Source: Microlunatus capsulatus
GTDB lineage: Bacteria; Actinomycetota; Actinomycetes; Propionibacteriales; Propionibacteriaceae
Direction: 5' to 3'
Length of the DNA: 64,000 bases
Assembly (NCBI RefSeq): GCF_017876495.1
Contig: NZ_JAGIOB010000001.1
Coordinates: forward strand, 2,914,001-2,978,000
A program made the position numbers and the translations under genes. Shown here in pieces: positions 1-9,855 of this stretch. Position 1 is the stretch's first letter. Every line of letters begins with the position of its first letter. Under the pieces are notes generated by a model. It worked only from the letters and a program-made list of their open reading frames with translations, was not told the origin of the DNA and searched no databases.

Positions 1-365
1 CCGAGGACAGCCCGGCCTTCCTCAACATCGTGCTGGTCGCCGAGACGACGCTGGAGCCGCGCACCCTGCTGGAGCGCGCCCAGGCCGTCGAGGACGCCTA
101 CGGCCGCGACCGCAGCACCGGCCGCTGGAGCCCGCGCACCCTGGACGTCGACCTGATCCTCGTCGGCACCACCGAGGTGGACCAGCCCGACCTGACCCTG
201 CCGCACCCGCTGGCCGGCGACCGCGGCTTCGTCCTCGTGCCGTGGGCCGAGGTCGACCCCAAGGGCACGCTGCCCGGGCGCCAGGGGACCGTCGCCGAGC
301 TGGCCGACGCCGTCGACACCGCGGGCGTCACCCGGCGCGACGACCTGAGCGTCGAGAGCGACTGA
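1..365 (+). CDS. folK: 2-amino-4-hydroxy-6-hydroxymethyldihydropteridine diphosphokinase (5'-truncated)
   Basis: C-terminal 120 or so residues of HPPK, the cytoplasmic folate-pathway enzyme that transfers pyrophosphate from ATP to 6-hydroxymethyl-dihydropterin. The frame is open from base 3. The family signatures are present: FLNIVLVAETT, then RSTGRWSPRTLDVDLILVG, which carries the RWxPRxLDxDL signature, and the HPLAGDRGFVLVPWAEV segment near the end. The start lies outside the window. A DUF3180 membrane gene follows after 6 nt, an arrangement I recall as common next to actinobacterial folK, so the two are probably co-transcribed. Confidence 0.95.
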   Translation, partial: EDSPAFLNIVLVAETTLEPRTLLERAQAVEDAYGRDRSTGRWSPRTLDVDLILVGTTEVDQPDLTLPHPLAGDRGFVLVPWAEVDPKGTLPGRQGTVAELADAVDTAGVTRRDDLSVESD

Positions 366-371
366 CGCCGC

Positions 372-869
372 TTGGCCGAGCAGCCGGGCGGGTCCGTCGC
401 CCTCACGCCCCGTCGCGCCCTCGTGGTCGCCGCCCTCTTCGGCGGGCTGACGGGGTGGATCGTCGTCGTCACCGCGGGGGCGTTCGACGCCCTCCCGCCC
501 CAGGTCCCGTGGTCCGCGCCGATCGGGCTGCTCGTCTTCGCCGCCCTCGTCGGCGCGCTGGCCCGCAGCACCCACCAGCGGATCCAGGTGCGCCGCGAGC
601 GGGTGGAACCGCAGCGGGCCGTCGCCTTCCTGGTGCTGGGCAAGGCGTCGGCGCTGGCCGGTGCCCTGGTGGCGGGCGGCTACCTGGGGTTCGCCCTCAA
701 CTTCCTGGGCGACCTGGACGCCGTGACCCCGCGCGAGCGGGTCGTGCGCTCCGCCGTCGCCGTGGTGGCCGGGCTGGCCCTGATGGTCGGTGGGCTGGCG
801 CTGGAGCGGGCCTGCAAGGTGCCGGGCTCCGACGACGACGAGGACGAGCCGGACCGCGACCGCCGCTGA
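372..869 (+). CDS. DUF3180-family membrane protein
   Basis: 165-residue integral membrane protein of unknown function. Four hydrophobic segments are visible, at roughly residues 15-35, 45-65, 85-105 and 120-140, with an acidic/Arg-rich cytoplasmic tail. It begins with TTG six nt after the folK stop; no other in-frame start is as close. Position right behind folK fits the DUF3180 family, which in actinobacteria is usually the folK neighbour. No catalytic motif is visible and I infer no function beyond membrane residence. Confidence 0.8.
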   Translation: MAEQPGGSVALTPRRALVVAALFGGLTGWIVVVTAGAFDALPPQVPWSAPIGLLVFAALVGALARSTHQRIQVRRERVEPQRAVAFLVLGKASALAGALVAGGYLGFALNFLGDLDAVTPRERVVRSAVAVVAGLALMVGGLALERACKVPGSDDDEDEPDRDRR

Positions 870-914
870 CGGAGTGGCCGCGCGCCGTTGCCGGGCCGGG
901 CGGTGCCGCGCCGT

Positions 915-920
915 TATCGT
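915..920 (+). promoter_or_regulatory. -10 hexamer TATCGT of a leaderless promoter
   Basis: TATCGT lies 6 nt before the GTG at 927, so transcription would begin at or next to the start codon. It supports GTG 927 over the longer in-frame alternative at 888. Confidence 0.6.
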
Positions 921-926
921 GACGCC

Positions 927-1610
927 GTGACCTCCGTGCGCGCCTCCGCCTCCCGCTCCGCCCCGACCGCCGGCCTCCGGCGCGCGTCCGAGGTCGTGCT
1001 CGTCGCGGGGACCGTCATCGCCGTCGCCGCCGCCTTCGGCCCGCTGTGGGCCACCCGGGTCGGCGTCGCGGTCGCGGTGGCGGCCGCCGTGGTGGCCTGC
1101 GTGTGCGCCTGGCGCGAGCTGTTCAACGCCGAGCGCCGGCACGCCCGCACCCTGCTGCAGACCACCCAGCAGCACGGCGCCCAGCTGAGCGAGGAGCGCC
1201 GGCACAACGCGGAGGTCGTCGACACCCTCACCGACCGGGCCCGCGAGACCGTCGCCGTCGTCGACGGGCAGCGGGTCACCATCGCCGGGCTGCGGCACGA
1301 GGTCTTCTCCCTCGAGGGCGACCGGACCTCGCTGCGCACCGCCGTCGCCGACCGTGACCGGACCATCACCTCGCTGCGCACCACGGTGCAGAAGCAGGAG
1401 GTCCGGATCGTCGGGCTGGAGACCCGCGTCTCCGAGCTCGAGGCCGAGCTGGACGAGGACGGCGCCCAGGTGCACCAGATCCCGCAGCGCCCCCAGGACG
1501 AGCTCGACGCCCTCACCGAGCGCGAGGACTCCCTCGTCCTCGACCTGCGCACCCTCGAGACCATCCGCGGCGTCCTCCCCAACTACGAGGCCGACCGCCG
1601 CTTCGCCTGA
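927..1610 (+). CDS. Membrane-anchored coiled-coil protein, unknown function
   Basis: 227 residues. Two adjacent transmembrane segments (about residues 22-38 and 43-62) are followed by a long charged heptad-like region to about residue 205, rich in Glu, Arg and Leu with repeated TxLR and RVxELEAELDE stretches, typical of a parallel coiled coil. The domain order (short cytoplasmic head, hairpin anchor, coiled coil) suggests a scaffold or shape/envelope protein, but I do not recognise a family. The start is GTG 927 because TATCGT lies exactly 6 nt upstream. It converges on the NuoD-like gene. Confidence 0.75.
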   Translation: MTSVRASASRSAPTAGLRRASEVVLVAGTVIAVAAAFGPLWATRVGVAVAVAAAVVACVCAWRELFNAERRHARTLLQTTQQHGAQLSEERRHNAEVVDTLTDRARETVAVVDGQRVTIAGLRHEVFSLEGDRTSLRTAVADRDRTITSLRTTVQKQEVRIVGLETRVSELEAELDEDGAQVHQIPQRPQDELDALTEREDSLVLDLRTLETIRGVLPNYEADRRFA

Positions 1611-1635
1611 GGCACCCGCTCCCTGAGCCTCCGCT

Positions 1636-1654
1636 CCCTGAGCCTGTCGAAGGG
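1636..1654. repeat. Half copy of the CCTGAGCCTGTCGAAGG palindromic element
   Basis: One arm of the inverted repeat seen complete at 47174-47209 and 13568-13604; the partner arm is missing. A partial echo (CCCTGAGCCT) sits at 1621-1630. It lies in the convergent gap between the coiled-coil gene and the NuoD-like gene. Confidence 0.7.
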
Positions 1655-1703
1655 CCCTGACGAGCCCAGACCGCGGTGACCGAGGAGACCACGGGGACCG
1701 CGC

Positions 1704-2861
1704 TCAGCGGTCGATGTCGCCCACGACGTACCCGACGGAGGCGAGCGCGACCTCGAGGTCGGCCACCGGCACGCCGACCAGGACCTGCTCCAGGGCGGCG
1801 GCGTTGCTGAACGACGGCGTCCGCAGGGCGAAGCGCCAGGGCGTCTTCTCCCCGCGCGAGACGACGAAGAACCCCGCCACGCCCAGCGGCGCCTCGAGCG
1901 CGAGGTAGGCCTCGCCCTCGGGCAGCTTGACGATCTTGCCCAGCCGCACCTCGACGGGCCCGCCGACGTCGGCGAGCCGGGCGGCACAGGCCGCGACGAG
2001 CCCGCAGGCGTCGACCACCTCGGCCAGCAGCGCGGCCCAGCGGGCCCGGGCGTCGCCGGCGGTGGACGGCACGGGTCGCAGCCCCGCGGCCAGCTCGGCC
2101 CAGGGGAGCGGTGACGGGGTGCGCCGCAGGTCGAGGTCGACGCCGGCGGCCCGGGCCAGCACCCCGCCGAGGCCGAAGGCGGTGACCGTCGCGGCGTCCA
2201 CGGGCGCGACGCCGGCCCCGACGGCGGGGGATCCGGCGAGCAGGTCCGCCACCTGCTGGGCCGCCGCGCGGACGCGTCCGGTCAGCGCGACCTCGGCGGC
2301 CAGCCAGGCCGGGTCGGCGTCGACGGCGAGGCCGCCGATCCGGGCGACCATCGGGTGCACGCGGTTGCCGGTGAGTGCCCGCGTCTGCTCCCGCAGCGCC
2401 TCGCGCAGCCGCGGCAGCGCGGGGGCGCCGGGCAGCCGGGCGGCGACGGCGGACAGCAGCCCGAGGTGGCTGAGCACCCGGGTGTGCTCGGCCAGCAGGA
2501 CGCGCAGCCAGGAGGCCCGGGCCGGCACCTCCAGGCCCAGCAGCTGCTCGCAGACCAGGGCGACGCCGAGCTCGCCGAAGAAGGGGGCCTGCCAGTCGTG
2601 CCGGTCGGCGAGCATGCCGATCTGGCGGTAGTCGCGGACCTCGAACAGCTTCTCCGCGCCGCGGTGCAGGGCGCCGACGACCACCCGGGCGCTGGTGACC
2701 CGGCCGTCGTCGGTCCACAGGTCCAGCGCGACCAGGCCGGTGCTGCTCGGGTGGTCGGCGCCGAGGTCGAGGACCAGGGTGCCGTCGGGCGCCGGGGCGG
2801 CCGCGTCGGGCAGCACGCCGGCGGCCAGCGAGCCGACGAGGACCCGGAGCGGCGCGTGCAC
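1704..2861 (-). CDS. NuoD paralogue (complex I 49-kDa-like), quinone site altered
   Basis: 385 residues aligning by eye along its length with NuoD/NDUFS2, down to the C-terminal GDIDR (GEVDR in human). Conserved: HP at 37-38, LHRGAEKL at 65-72, DRHD at 86-89 and RVH at 167-169. The arginine of LHRG (R67) corresponds to NDUFS2 Arg85, the residue dimethylated by NDUFAF7. The two quinone-contacting residues are replaced: the His of HPAAHG is Thr41 and the Tyr of DRLDY is Trp90. It starts at GTG 2861, 4 nt after the stop of a MidA-family methyltransferase. No other nuo gene lies nearby. I recall a stand-alone 'nuoD2' near nadB/nadC in Streptomyces. It is probably not a complex I subunit in the ordinary sense; its partner is unknown. 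Confidence 0.85.
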   Translation of the reverse strand: MHAPLRVLVGSLAAGVLPDAAAPAPDGTLVLDLGADHPSSTGLVALDLWTDDGRVTSARVVVGALHRGAEKLFEVRDYRQIGMLADRHDWQAPFFGELGVALVCEQLLGLEVPARASWLRVLLAEHTRVLSHLGLLSAVAARLPGAPALPRLREALREQTRALTGNRVHPMVARIGGLAVDADPAWLAAEVALTGRVRAAAQQVADLLAGSPAVGAGVAPVDAATVTAFGLGGVLARAAGVDLDLRRTPSPLPWAELAAGLRPVPSTAGDARARWAALLAEVVDACGLVAACAARLADVGGPVEVRLGKIVKLPEGEAYLALEAPLGVAGFFVVSRGEKTPWRFALRTPSFSNAAALEQVLVGVPVADLEVALASVGYVVGDIDR

Positions 2862-2865
2862 CCGC

Positions 2866-3834
2866 TCAGGGTGCCACAGCGCCGGCGGCCACCTCCTGCA
2901 GCAGCCAGCGGTGCGCGCCCCACCCGGCGGGGGCGGTCAGCGCCTGCCGACGGCTCCGCGCGGCGAGGGCGGCGAGCGGGTCGGCGGACGGCGGGACCGG
3001 CGGCAGCAGCCGGGGGAGCACCTCCGCCTGGCGTCCTACGAGCACGGTCCGGGCGCCGGCGGCGGTGCCGGCCGCGGCGACCGCGTCGAGCGCGACGTGG
3101 GCGGTGAGGTTGCGGTCGGCCCGGGGCCGCGGCGCGACGGCCCGCCCCGCGCGGAAGGCGGCCACCGAGCCGGCCGGCGGACGGGAGCCCCGCTCGTGGC
3201 CGTAGTCCACGGCCAGCGCGGCGCCACCCGGACCGCCGGCCAGCGCGCGGACCACCGCCGCCCAGGCCGCGTCGCGGGTGCGACCCACCTCGGCCCGCTC
3301 GCCGTCCGGCCACCAGCGGCGCAGCCACGCCTCGTCCGCGGCGGCGGGGACGCCGCGGGGCTCGAGGTCGGCGTCCAGCTCGTGCCAGCCGGTGCCCGTG
3401 CGGCTGACGACGGGGCAGGGCAGGTCGTCCAGCCACTCCACGGCGAGCACGAGGGTCGGCGGCCCGTCGGCCAGCAGGTCGGGCACCGCTCCGTCCGCCC
3501 AGCGGTCCCCGCGGACGTCCCAGCGGTCGCCCACCCAGCCGAGGGCCCCCGCCAGCCCGGGGGGCCGTCCGCGCACGTCGACGCCGACCAGCGCGAGGTC
3601 GGGCCGGACGGCGCCCAGCCCCCGCAGCAGCGCGCCCTCACCGGCCCCCAGCTCCACGACCCGGCCCACCTCCGGGCGGTCGCGGAGCAGGGCGGCGACG
3701 GCGTCGGCGAGCTCGGGACCCAGCGTCGACGCGGTCCGGAAGTGCGCTGAGGGGACCTCGGCGGCCCAGAACCCGCCGGGCTCCGTGGCGGCGCTCACCC
3801 ACGCGTCGAGGAACGACGGCGCATGGGGGACCAT
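2866..3834 (-). CDS. MidA/NDUFAF7-family SAM-dependent methyltransferase
   Basis: 322 residues. Family signatures in order: FRTASTLGPELADAV (the F-TAPE-like N-terminal motif), VVELGAGEGALL (SAM motif I, about residue 58), AVEWLDDLPCPVV (matches the ANEFxDALP motif), ALAVDYGHERGS, and DRNLTAHVALDAV (the DxTAHVDF motif). In mitochondria NDUFAF7 symmetrically dimethylates an arginine of NDUFS2, the NuoD homologue. Here the gene is directly upstream of a NuoD paralogue that keeps that arginine, so the neighbour is the obvious candidate substrate (inference). ATG 3834 overlaps the divergent nadB start region: only 7 bp separate it from ATG 3842. Confidence 0.85.
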   Translation of the reverse strand: MVPHAPSFLDAWVSAATEPGGFWAAEVPSAHFRTASTLGPELADAVAALLRDRPEVGRVVELGAGEGALLRGLGAVRPDLALVGVDVRGRPPGLAGALGWVGDRWDVRGDRWADGAVPDLLADGPPTLVLAVEWLDDLPCPVVSRTGTGWHELDADLEPRGVPAAADEAWLRRWWPDGERAEVGRTRDAAWAAVVRALAGGPGGAALAVDYGHERGSRPPAGSVAAFRAGRAVAPRPRADRNLTAHVALDAVAAAGTAAGARTVLVGRQAEVLPRLLPPVPPSADPLAALAARSRRQALTAPAGWGAHRWLLQEVAAGAVAP

Positions 3835-3841
3835 GGGCGCC

Positions 3842-5581
3842 ATGGTGCCCGACGCTGCTCTCCAGCAGCCCCCGCCCGCCCCCGCGCCGGGCGGGCTCCC
3901 CCCTGCTCCGCTGGCCGCGCTCCCCGGGCTGCCCGTCCTCCCGGGCCGGCTGGCCTCGGAGCCGCCGGGCTGGACGCAGGAGGTCGACGTCGTCGTCGTC
4001 GGCTCCGGCATCGCCGGGCTCACCGCCGCGCTGGAGTGCCGCGGGCTCGGCACCGTGCTGGTGGTCACCAAGGACGTCGTCGCGGCCGGCTCCACGCCGT
4101 GGGCCCAGGGCGGCATCGCGTCGGTCCAGGGCGAGGGCGACACCGTCGAGCAGCACGTCGAGGACACCCTGGTGGCCGGCGCCGGGCTGTGCGACGAGGC
4201 CGCCGTCCGGGTGCTGGTGAGCGAGGGCCCGGCCGAGGTCGCCACCCTGATCGCCCGCGGCGCCGAGTTCGACCGCGACGCCGCCGGTGCCCTGGAGCTG
4301 ACCCGGGAGGGCGGCCACCACCGGCGCCGGATCGCCCACGCGGGCGGTGACGCGACGGGCGCCGAGATCGAGCGCGCGCTCGTCTCGGCCGTCAAGGCCG
4401 ACCCGGGCATCGAGATCGTCGAGCACGCCCTGGTCCTTGACCTCATCCCCGCCGAGACCGGACCGGACGAGCCGGCCGCCGTCGCCGGCGTCACCCTGCA
4501 CGTCATGGGCGAGGGCAGCCGCGGCGGCGTCGGGGCCGTGCACGCCCGGGCGGTCGTGCTGGCCACCGGGGGGATCGGCCAGATCTACGCCGTCACCACC
4601 AACCCGCCGGTGGCCACCGGCGACGGCGTGGCGGCCGCCCTGCGGGCGGGCGCGGTGCTGCGCGACCTCGAGTTCATCCAGTTCCACCCGACGGTGCTCT
4701 TCATGGGCGCCGGGGCCCGCGGCCAGCTGCCGCTCGTCAGCGAGGCCGTCCGCGGCGAGGGCGGGCTGCTGGTCAACGGCGCCGGCGAGCGGTTCATGGT
4801 CGGCCAGCACGACCTCGCCGAGCTGGCCCCGCGCGACGTCGTCGCCAAGGCGATCATGAAGGAGATGGCCCGCGAGGGCTCCGACCACGTCTTCGTCGAC
4901 GGCCGTGCCCTGGGCGAGGAGACCTGGCGGGTGCGCTTCCCGACGATCCTCAACAGCTGCCGCCAGCTGGGGCTGGACCCCGCCGTCGACCTCATCCCGG
5001 TGGCGCCCGCCTGCCACTACTTCTGCGGCGGCGTCCGCACCGACCTCGACGGCGCCACCAGCCTCGGCGGGCTCTACGCCTGCGGCGAGGTCGCCTCGTC
5101 CGGCGTGCACGGCGCCAACCGGCTGGCCTCCAACTCGCTGCTGGAGGGCCTCGTCTTCGCCCGCCGGATCGCCGCCCGGCTGCTGGCCGACCCGCCGCCC
5201 CGGCGCCGCCCCGCCGTCGACGACCGGCCCGCCGGCCTGGTCGACGCCGCGGTGGTGCCCGCGGTCCAGCAGGTGATGAGCCGGCACGCGGGGGGCCTGC
5301 GCGACGCGGCCGGCCTGGTCGCCTGCCTGGACGAGCTCGCCGGGCTGGCCGGCCAGCCGGCCGGCGCTGGCGTGCTCTCCTCCTGGGAGGCGACCAACCT
5401 GGTCACCGTGGCCACCGCCGTGGCCGCCTCGGCCCTGCTGCGCGAGGAGTCGCGCGGCGCCCACTGGCGCGACGACCACGAGGGCCGCCGGCCCGGGTGG
5501 CAGGGCCACCTCGAGGTCCGGGCCGACCCGGCCGCCGGCCTCGTCCACCACTACGTCCCCACCGAGCAGGAGCAGCCGTGA
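3842..5581 (+). CDS. nadB: L-aspartate oxidase
   Basis: FAD enzyme oxidising L-aspartate to iminoaspartate in de novo NAD synthesis. About 579 residues. The dinucleotide-binding motif VVVVGSGIAGLTAAL is at about residue 50; the family stretches STPWAQGGIAS, EFIQFHPTVL, ACHYFCGGVRTDLDG and HGANRLASNSLLEGL follow. A Pro-rich N-terminal extension of about 45 residues precedes the FAD domain; ATG 3833 is an alternative start. The stop overlaps the nadC GTG by 4 nt. nadA is not adjacent, unlike the common nadA-nadB-nadC order; upstream is the MidA/NuoD pair on the other strand. Confidence 0.95.
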   Translation: MVPDAALQQPPPAPAPGGLPPAPLAALPGLPVLPGRLASEPPGWTQEVDVVVVGSGIAGLTAALECRGLGTVLVVTKDVVAAGSTPWAQGGIASVQGEGDTVEQHVEDTLVAGAGLCDEAAVRVLVSEGPAEVATLIARGAEFDRDAAGALELTREGGHHRRRIAHAGGDATGAEIERALVSAVKADPGIEIVEHALVLDLIPAETGPDEPAAVAGVTLHVMGEGSRGGVGAVHARAVVLATGGIGQIYAVTTNPPVATGDGVAAALRAGAVLRDLEFIQFHPTVLFMGAGARGQLPLVSEAVRGEGGLLVNGAGERFMVGQHDLAELAPRDVVAKAIMKEMAREGSDHVFVDGRALGEETWRVRFPTILNSCRQLGLDPAVDLIPVAPACHYFCGGVRTDLDGATSLGGLYACGEVASSGVHGANRLASNSLLEGLVFARRIAARLLADPPPRRRPAVDDRPAGLVDAAVVPAVQQVMSRHAGGLRDAAGLVACLDELAGLAGQPAGAGVLSSWEATNLVTVATAVAASALLREESRGAHWRDDHEGRRPGWQGHLEVRADPAAGLVHHYVPTEQEQP

Positions 5582-6525
5582 CCACAGCACCCGCGCCCGA
5601 CGTCCCCGTCCTGCGCACCCGCGCCGAGGTCCGGGACCGCCTGGTGGCGGCCGGGCTGGACGCCGACGCCGTCGACCTCGTCGTCGCCGAGGCCCTGGAC
5701 GAGGACCTCGGCGGCCGCGGTGTGCTGCCCGCCGGCACCGGGCACGGCGTCGACGTCACCTCGGTCGCGACCATCGCGGCCGACGCCACCGCTCGGGCGG
5801 CGTTCACCGTCCGCCGCCCCGGGACGCTGGCCGGCCTGGACGTCGCCGCGGCCGTGCTGGCCGCGGTGTGCGAGCCGGCCGGTCCGCTGGAGGTCACCGT
5901 GCACGCGGCCGACGGCGACCGGGTGGCCACCGGCGACGTCGTGCTGGGCGTGCACGCGAACGCCCGGGCGCTGCTGACCGCCGAGCGGGTCGCCCTCAAC
6001 CTGCTCACCCTGATGTCGGGGACCGCCACGGCCACCGCCACCTGGGTCGACGCGCTGGCGGGCAGCGGCACCCGGGTGCGGGACTCCCGCAAGACCCTGC
6101 CGGGCCTGCGGATGCTGCAGAAGTACGCCGTCCGGGTGGCGGGCGGGGTCAACCACCGGATGTCGCTGGCCGACGCGGCGCTGGTCAAGGACAACCACGT
6201 CATCGCCGCGGGCGGGGTCGTCGCCGCCTTCGAGGCCGTCCGCGCGGCCTTCCCCGACGTCTGGGTGCAGGTCGAGGTGACCTCGGCCCAGCAGGCCCGC
6301 GACGTCGTCGCGGCCGGCGCGCGCGACGTGCTGCTGGACAACATGACCGTGGAGGAGATGACGGCCGTCGTCGCCGAGCTGCGCGGCCGCGCGGTCTTCG
6401 AGGCCAGCGGCGGGCTGACGCTGGCCAGCGCGGCCGCCGTCGCCACGACCGGCGTGGATTTCGTGGCCGTGGGCGCGATCACACATTCTGCTCCGGTGCT
6501 CGATATCGCCCTGGAGTTTCTCTGA
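5578..6525 (+). CDS. nadC: Nicotinate-nucleotide diphosphorylase (carboxylating)
   Basis: Quinolinate phosphoribosyltransferase, 315 residues, converting quinolinate and PRPP to nicotinate mononucleotide. Signatures: NLLTLMSGTATATATWV, RDSRKTLPGLRMLQKYAV with the catalytic Arg/Lys, GGVNHRMSLADAALVKDNH, and VDFVAVGAITHSAPVLDI at the phosphate-binding end. GTG 5578 overlaps the nadB TGA, so translation is probably coupled. The last 70 nt or so use A/T-ending codons and are visibly poorer in GC than the rest of the gene, merging into the lsr2 promoter region. Confidence 0.97.
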   Translation: MTTAPAPDVPVLRTRAEVRDRLVAAGLDADAVDLVVAEALDEDLGGRGVLPAGTGHGVDVTSVATIAADATARAAFTVRRPGTLAGLDVAAAVLAAVCEPAGPLEVTVHAADGDRVATGDVVLGVHANARALLTAERVALNLLTLMSGTATATATWVDALAGSGTRVRDSRKTLPGLRMLQKYAVRVAGGVNHRMSLADAALVKDNHVIAAGGVVAAFEAVRAAFPDVWVQVEVTSAQQARDVVAAGARDVLLDNMTVEEMTAVVAELRGRAVFEASGGLTLASAAAVATTGVDFVAVGAITHSAPVLDIALEFL

Positions 6526-6547
6526 GTGCTTTTCCGTGCTCCTGCGC

Positions 6548-6553
6548 TAATGT
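6548..6553 (+). promoter_or_regulatory. Putative lsr2 -10 element (TAATGT)
   Basis: TAATGT lies about 40 nt upstream of the lsr2 ATG in a locally AT-richer stretch (about 6455-6600). A good ribosome binding site, GGAGG at 6582-6586, stands 7 nt from the ATG. I see no clear -35. AT-richness at its own promoter would fit Lsr2 autoregulation (inference). Confidence 0.45.
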
Positions 6554-6593
6554 GTTTTCTGCCCGAGGTCGAATGAATAGCGGAGGTACGCAG

Positions 6594-6938
6594 ATGGCGC
6601 AGCGAGTGCAGATCATCCTGGAAGATGATTACGACGGCGGCGAGGCCGACGAGACCGTCTCCTTCGCCCTCGACGGGGCCGAGTACGAGATCGACCTCAG
6701 CAGCGACAACGCGAACAAGCTGCGCGACGAGCTGGCCGTCTGGATCGGCCACGCGCGCAAGACCGGCGGCCGTCGCCGCCGCGTCGGCGGACCCACCGGC
6801 GCCGCACCGAAGGCCGCCGACGGGGCCGGCAGCACCAGCGAGATCCGGGCCTGGGCCCAGGCCAACGGCCACGACGTCAGCAGCCGCGGACGGGTGTCGT
6901 CGGAGGTCCGCGAGGCCTACGAGCGCGCCCACGGCTGA
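6594..6938 (+). CDS. lsr2: Lsr2 nucleoid-associated protein / xenogeneic silencer
   Basis: 114 residues. N-terminal dimerisation domain (MAQRVQIILEDDYDGGEAD, YEIDLS, LRDELAVWIGHAR), a basic Gly/Arg linker (GGRRRRVGG, about residues 58-66), and a C-terminal DNA-binding domain with IRAWAQANGHDVSSRGRVS; the RGR segment enters AT-rich minor grooves in this family. Actinobacterial Lsr2 is the functional counterpart of H-NS, bridging and silencing AT-rich DNA. Own promoter and ribosome binding site; next gene is clpC, the same lsr2-clpC order as in mycobacteria. Confidence 0.97.
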   Translation: MAQRVQIILEDDYDGGEADETVSFALDGAEYEIDLSSDNANKLRDELAVWIGHARKTGGRRRRVGGPTGAAPKAADGAGSTSEIRAWAQANGHDVSSRGRVSSEVREAYERAHG

Positions 6939-6959
6939 TCCGGGGCGCACCATCTTGTG

Positions 6960-6973
6960 CGCTCTGCGCGAAC
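6960..6973 (+). promoter_or_regulatory. Putative ClgR box upstream of clpC
   Basis: CGC-N5-GCGAAC is the reverse complement of the GTTCGC-N5-GCG motif I recall for the actinobacterial Clp activator ClgR. It lies 29 nt upstream of the sigma-R-like -35 and about 210 nt before the clpC ATG, a suitable place for an activator. No binding data are available here. Confidence 0.5.
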
Positions 6974-7002
6974 GCCGCTGAGGTGGGCGGTCCGGCCCAA
7001 CC

Positions 7003-7028
7003 GGAATCCCACAGGCGGGAACGTGGTT
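7003..7028 (+). promoter_or_regulatory. Sigma-R/SigH-type promoter for clpC (GGAAT-N18-GTT)
   Basis: GGAAT at 7003-7007, an exact 18-nt spacer, then GTT at 7026-7028. This matches the sigma-R consensus (GGGAAT-N18-GTT) of the thiol-oxidative stress regulon, in which clpC is a known member in Streptomyces. Predicted leader about 150 nt. Confidence 0.6.
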
Positions 7029-7184
7029 GTAACCCTCGAAGGCCCTGCTCGTCGCCCGCGCGCGACGGTCAGGTGCGAGACTCGGAGCCAGAGCGCAGTC
7101 CGCACGGCCTACTACAGTGAACAGCGACGGTGCCGGCTTCTCCCACGAGGGCGAGGGTCGCACCGCAGGCGAGGAGCAATCATC

Positions 7185-9725
<2,541 letters not shown>

Positions 9726-9741
9726 GCGCTGACGTCCCACG

Positions 9742-9781
9742 ACGGCCAGGTCACCACCCGCGGGTGGGGGCCTGGCCGTTC
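9742..9781. terminator. Nested hairpin, bidirectional terminator between clpC and the hydrolase gene
   Basis: ACGGCCAGG (9742-9750) pairs perfectly with CCTGGCCGT (9771-9779); inside is a perfect 14-bp palindrome, CCACCCGCGGGTGG (9754-9767). There is no long T tract. It sits in the gap between two convergent genes. Confidence 0.7.
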
Positions 9782-9855
9782 GGCTGTCCGGACGCGACCG
9801 GGGTCCGCCCGCCCGCCCACCCGGGTCACGCGGGGGAGCGGTCGTGGGGGAGCGG

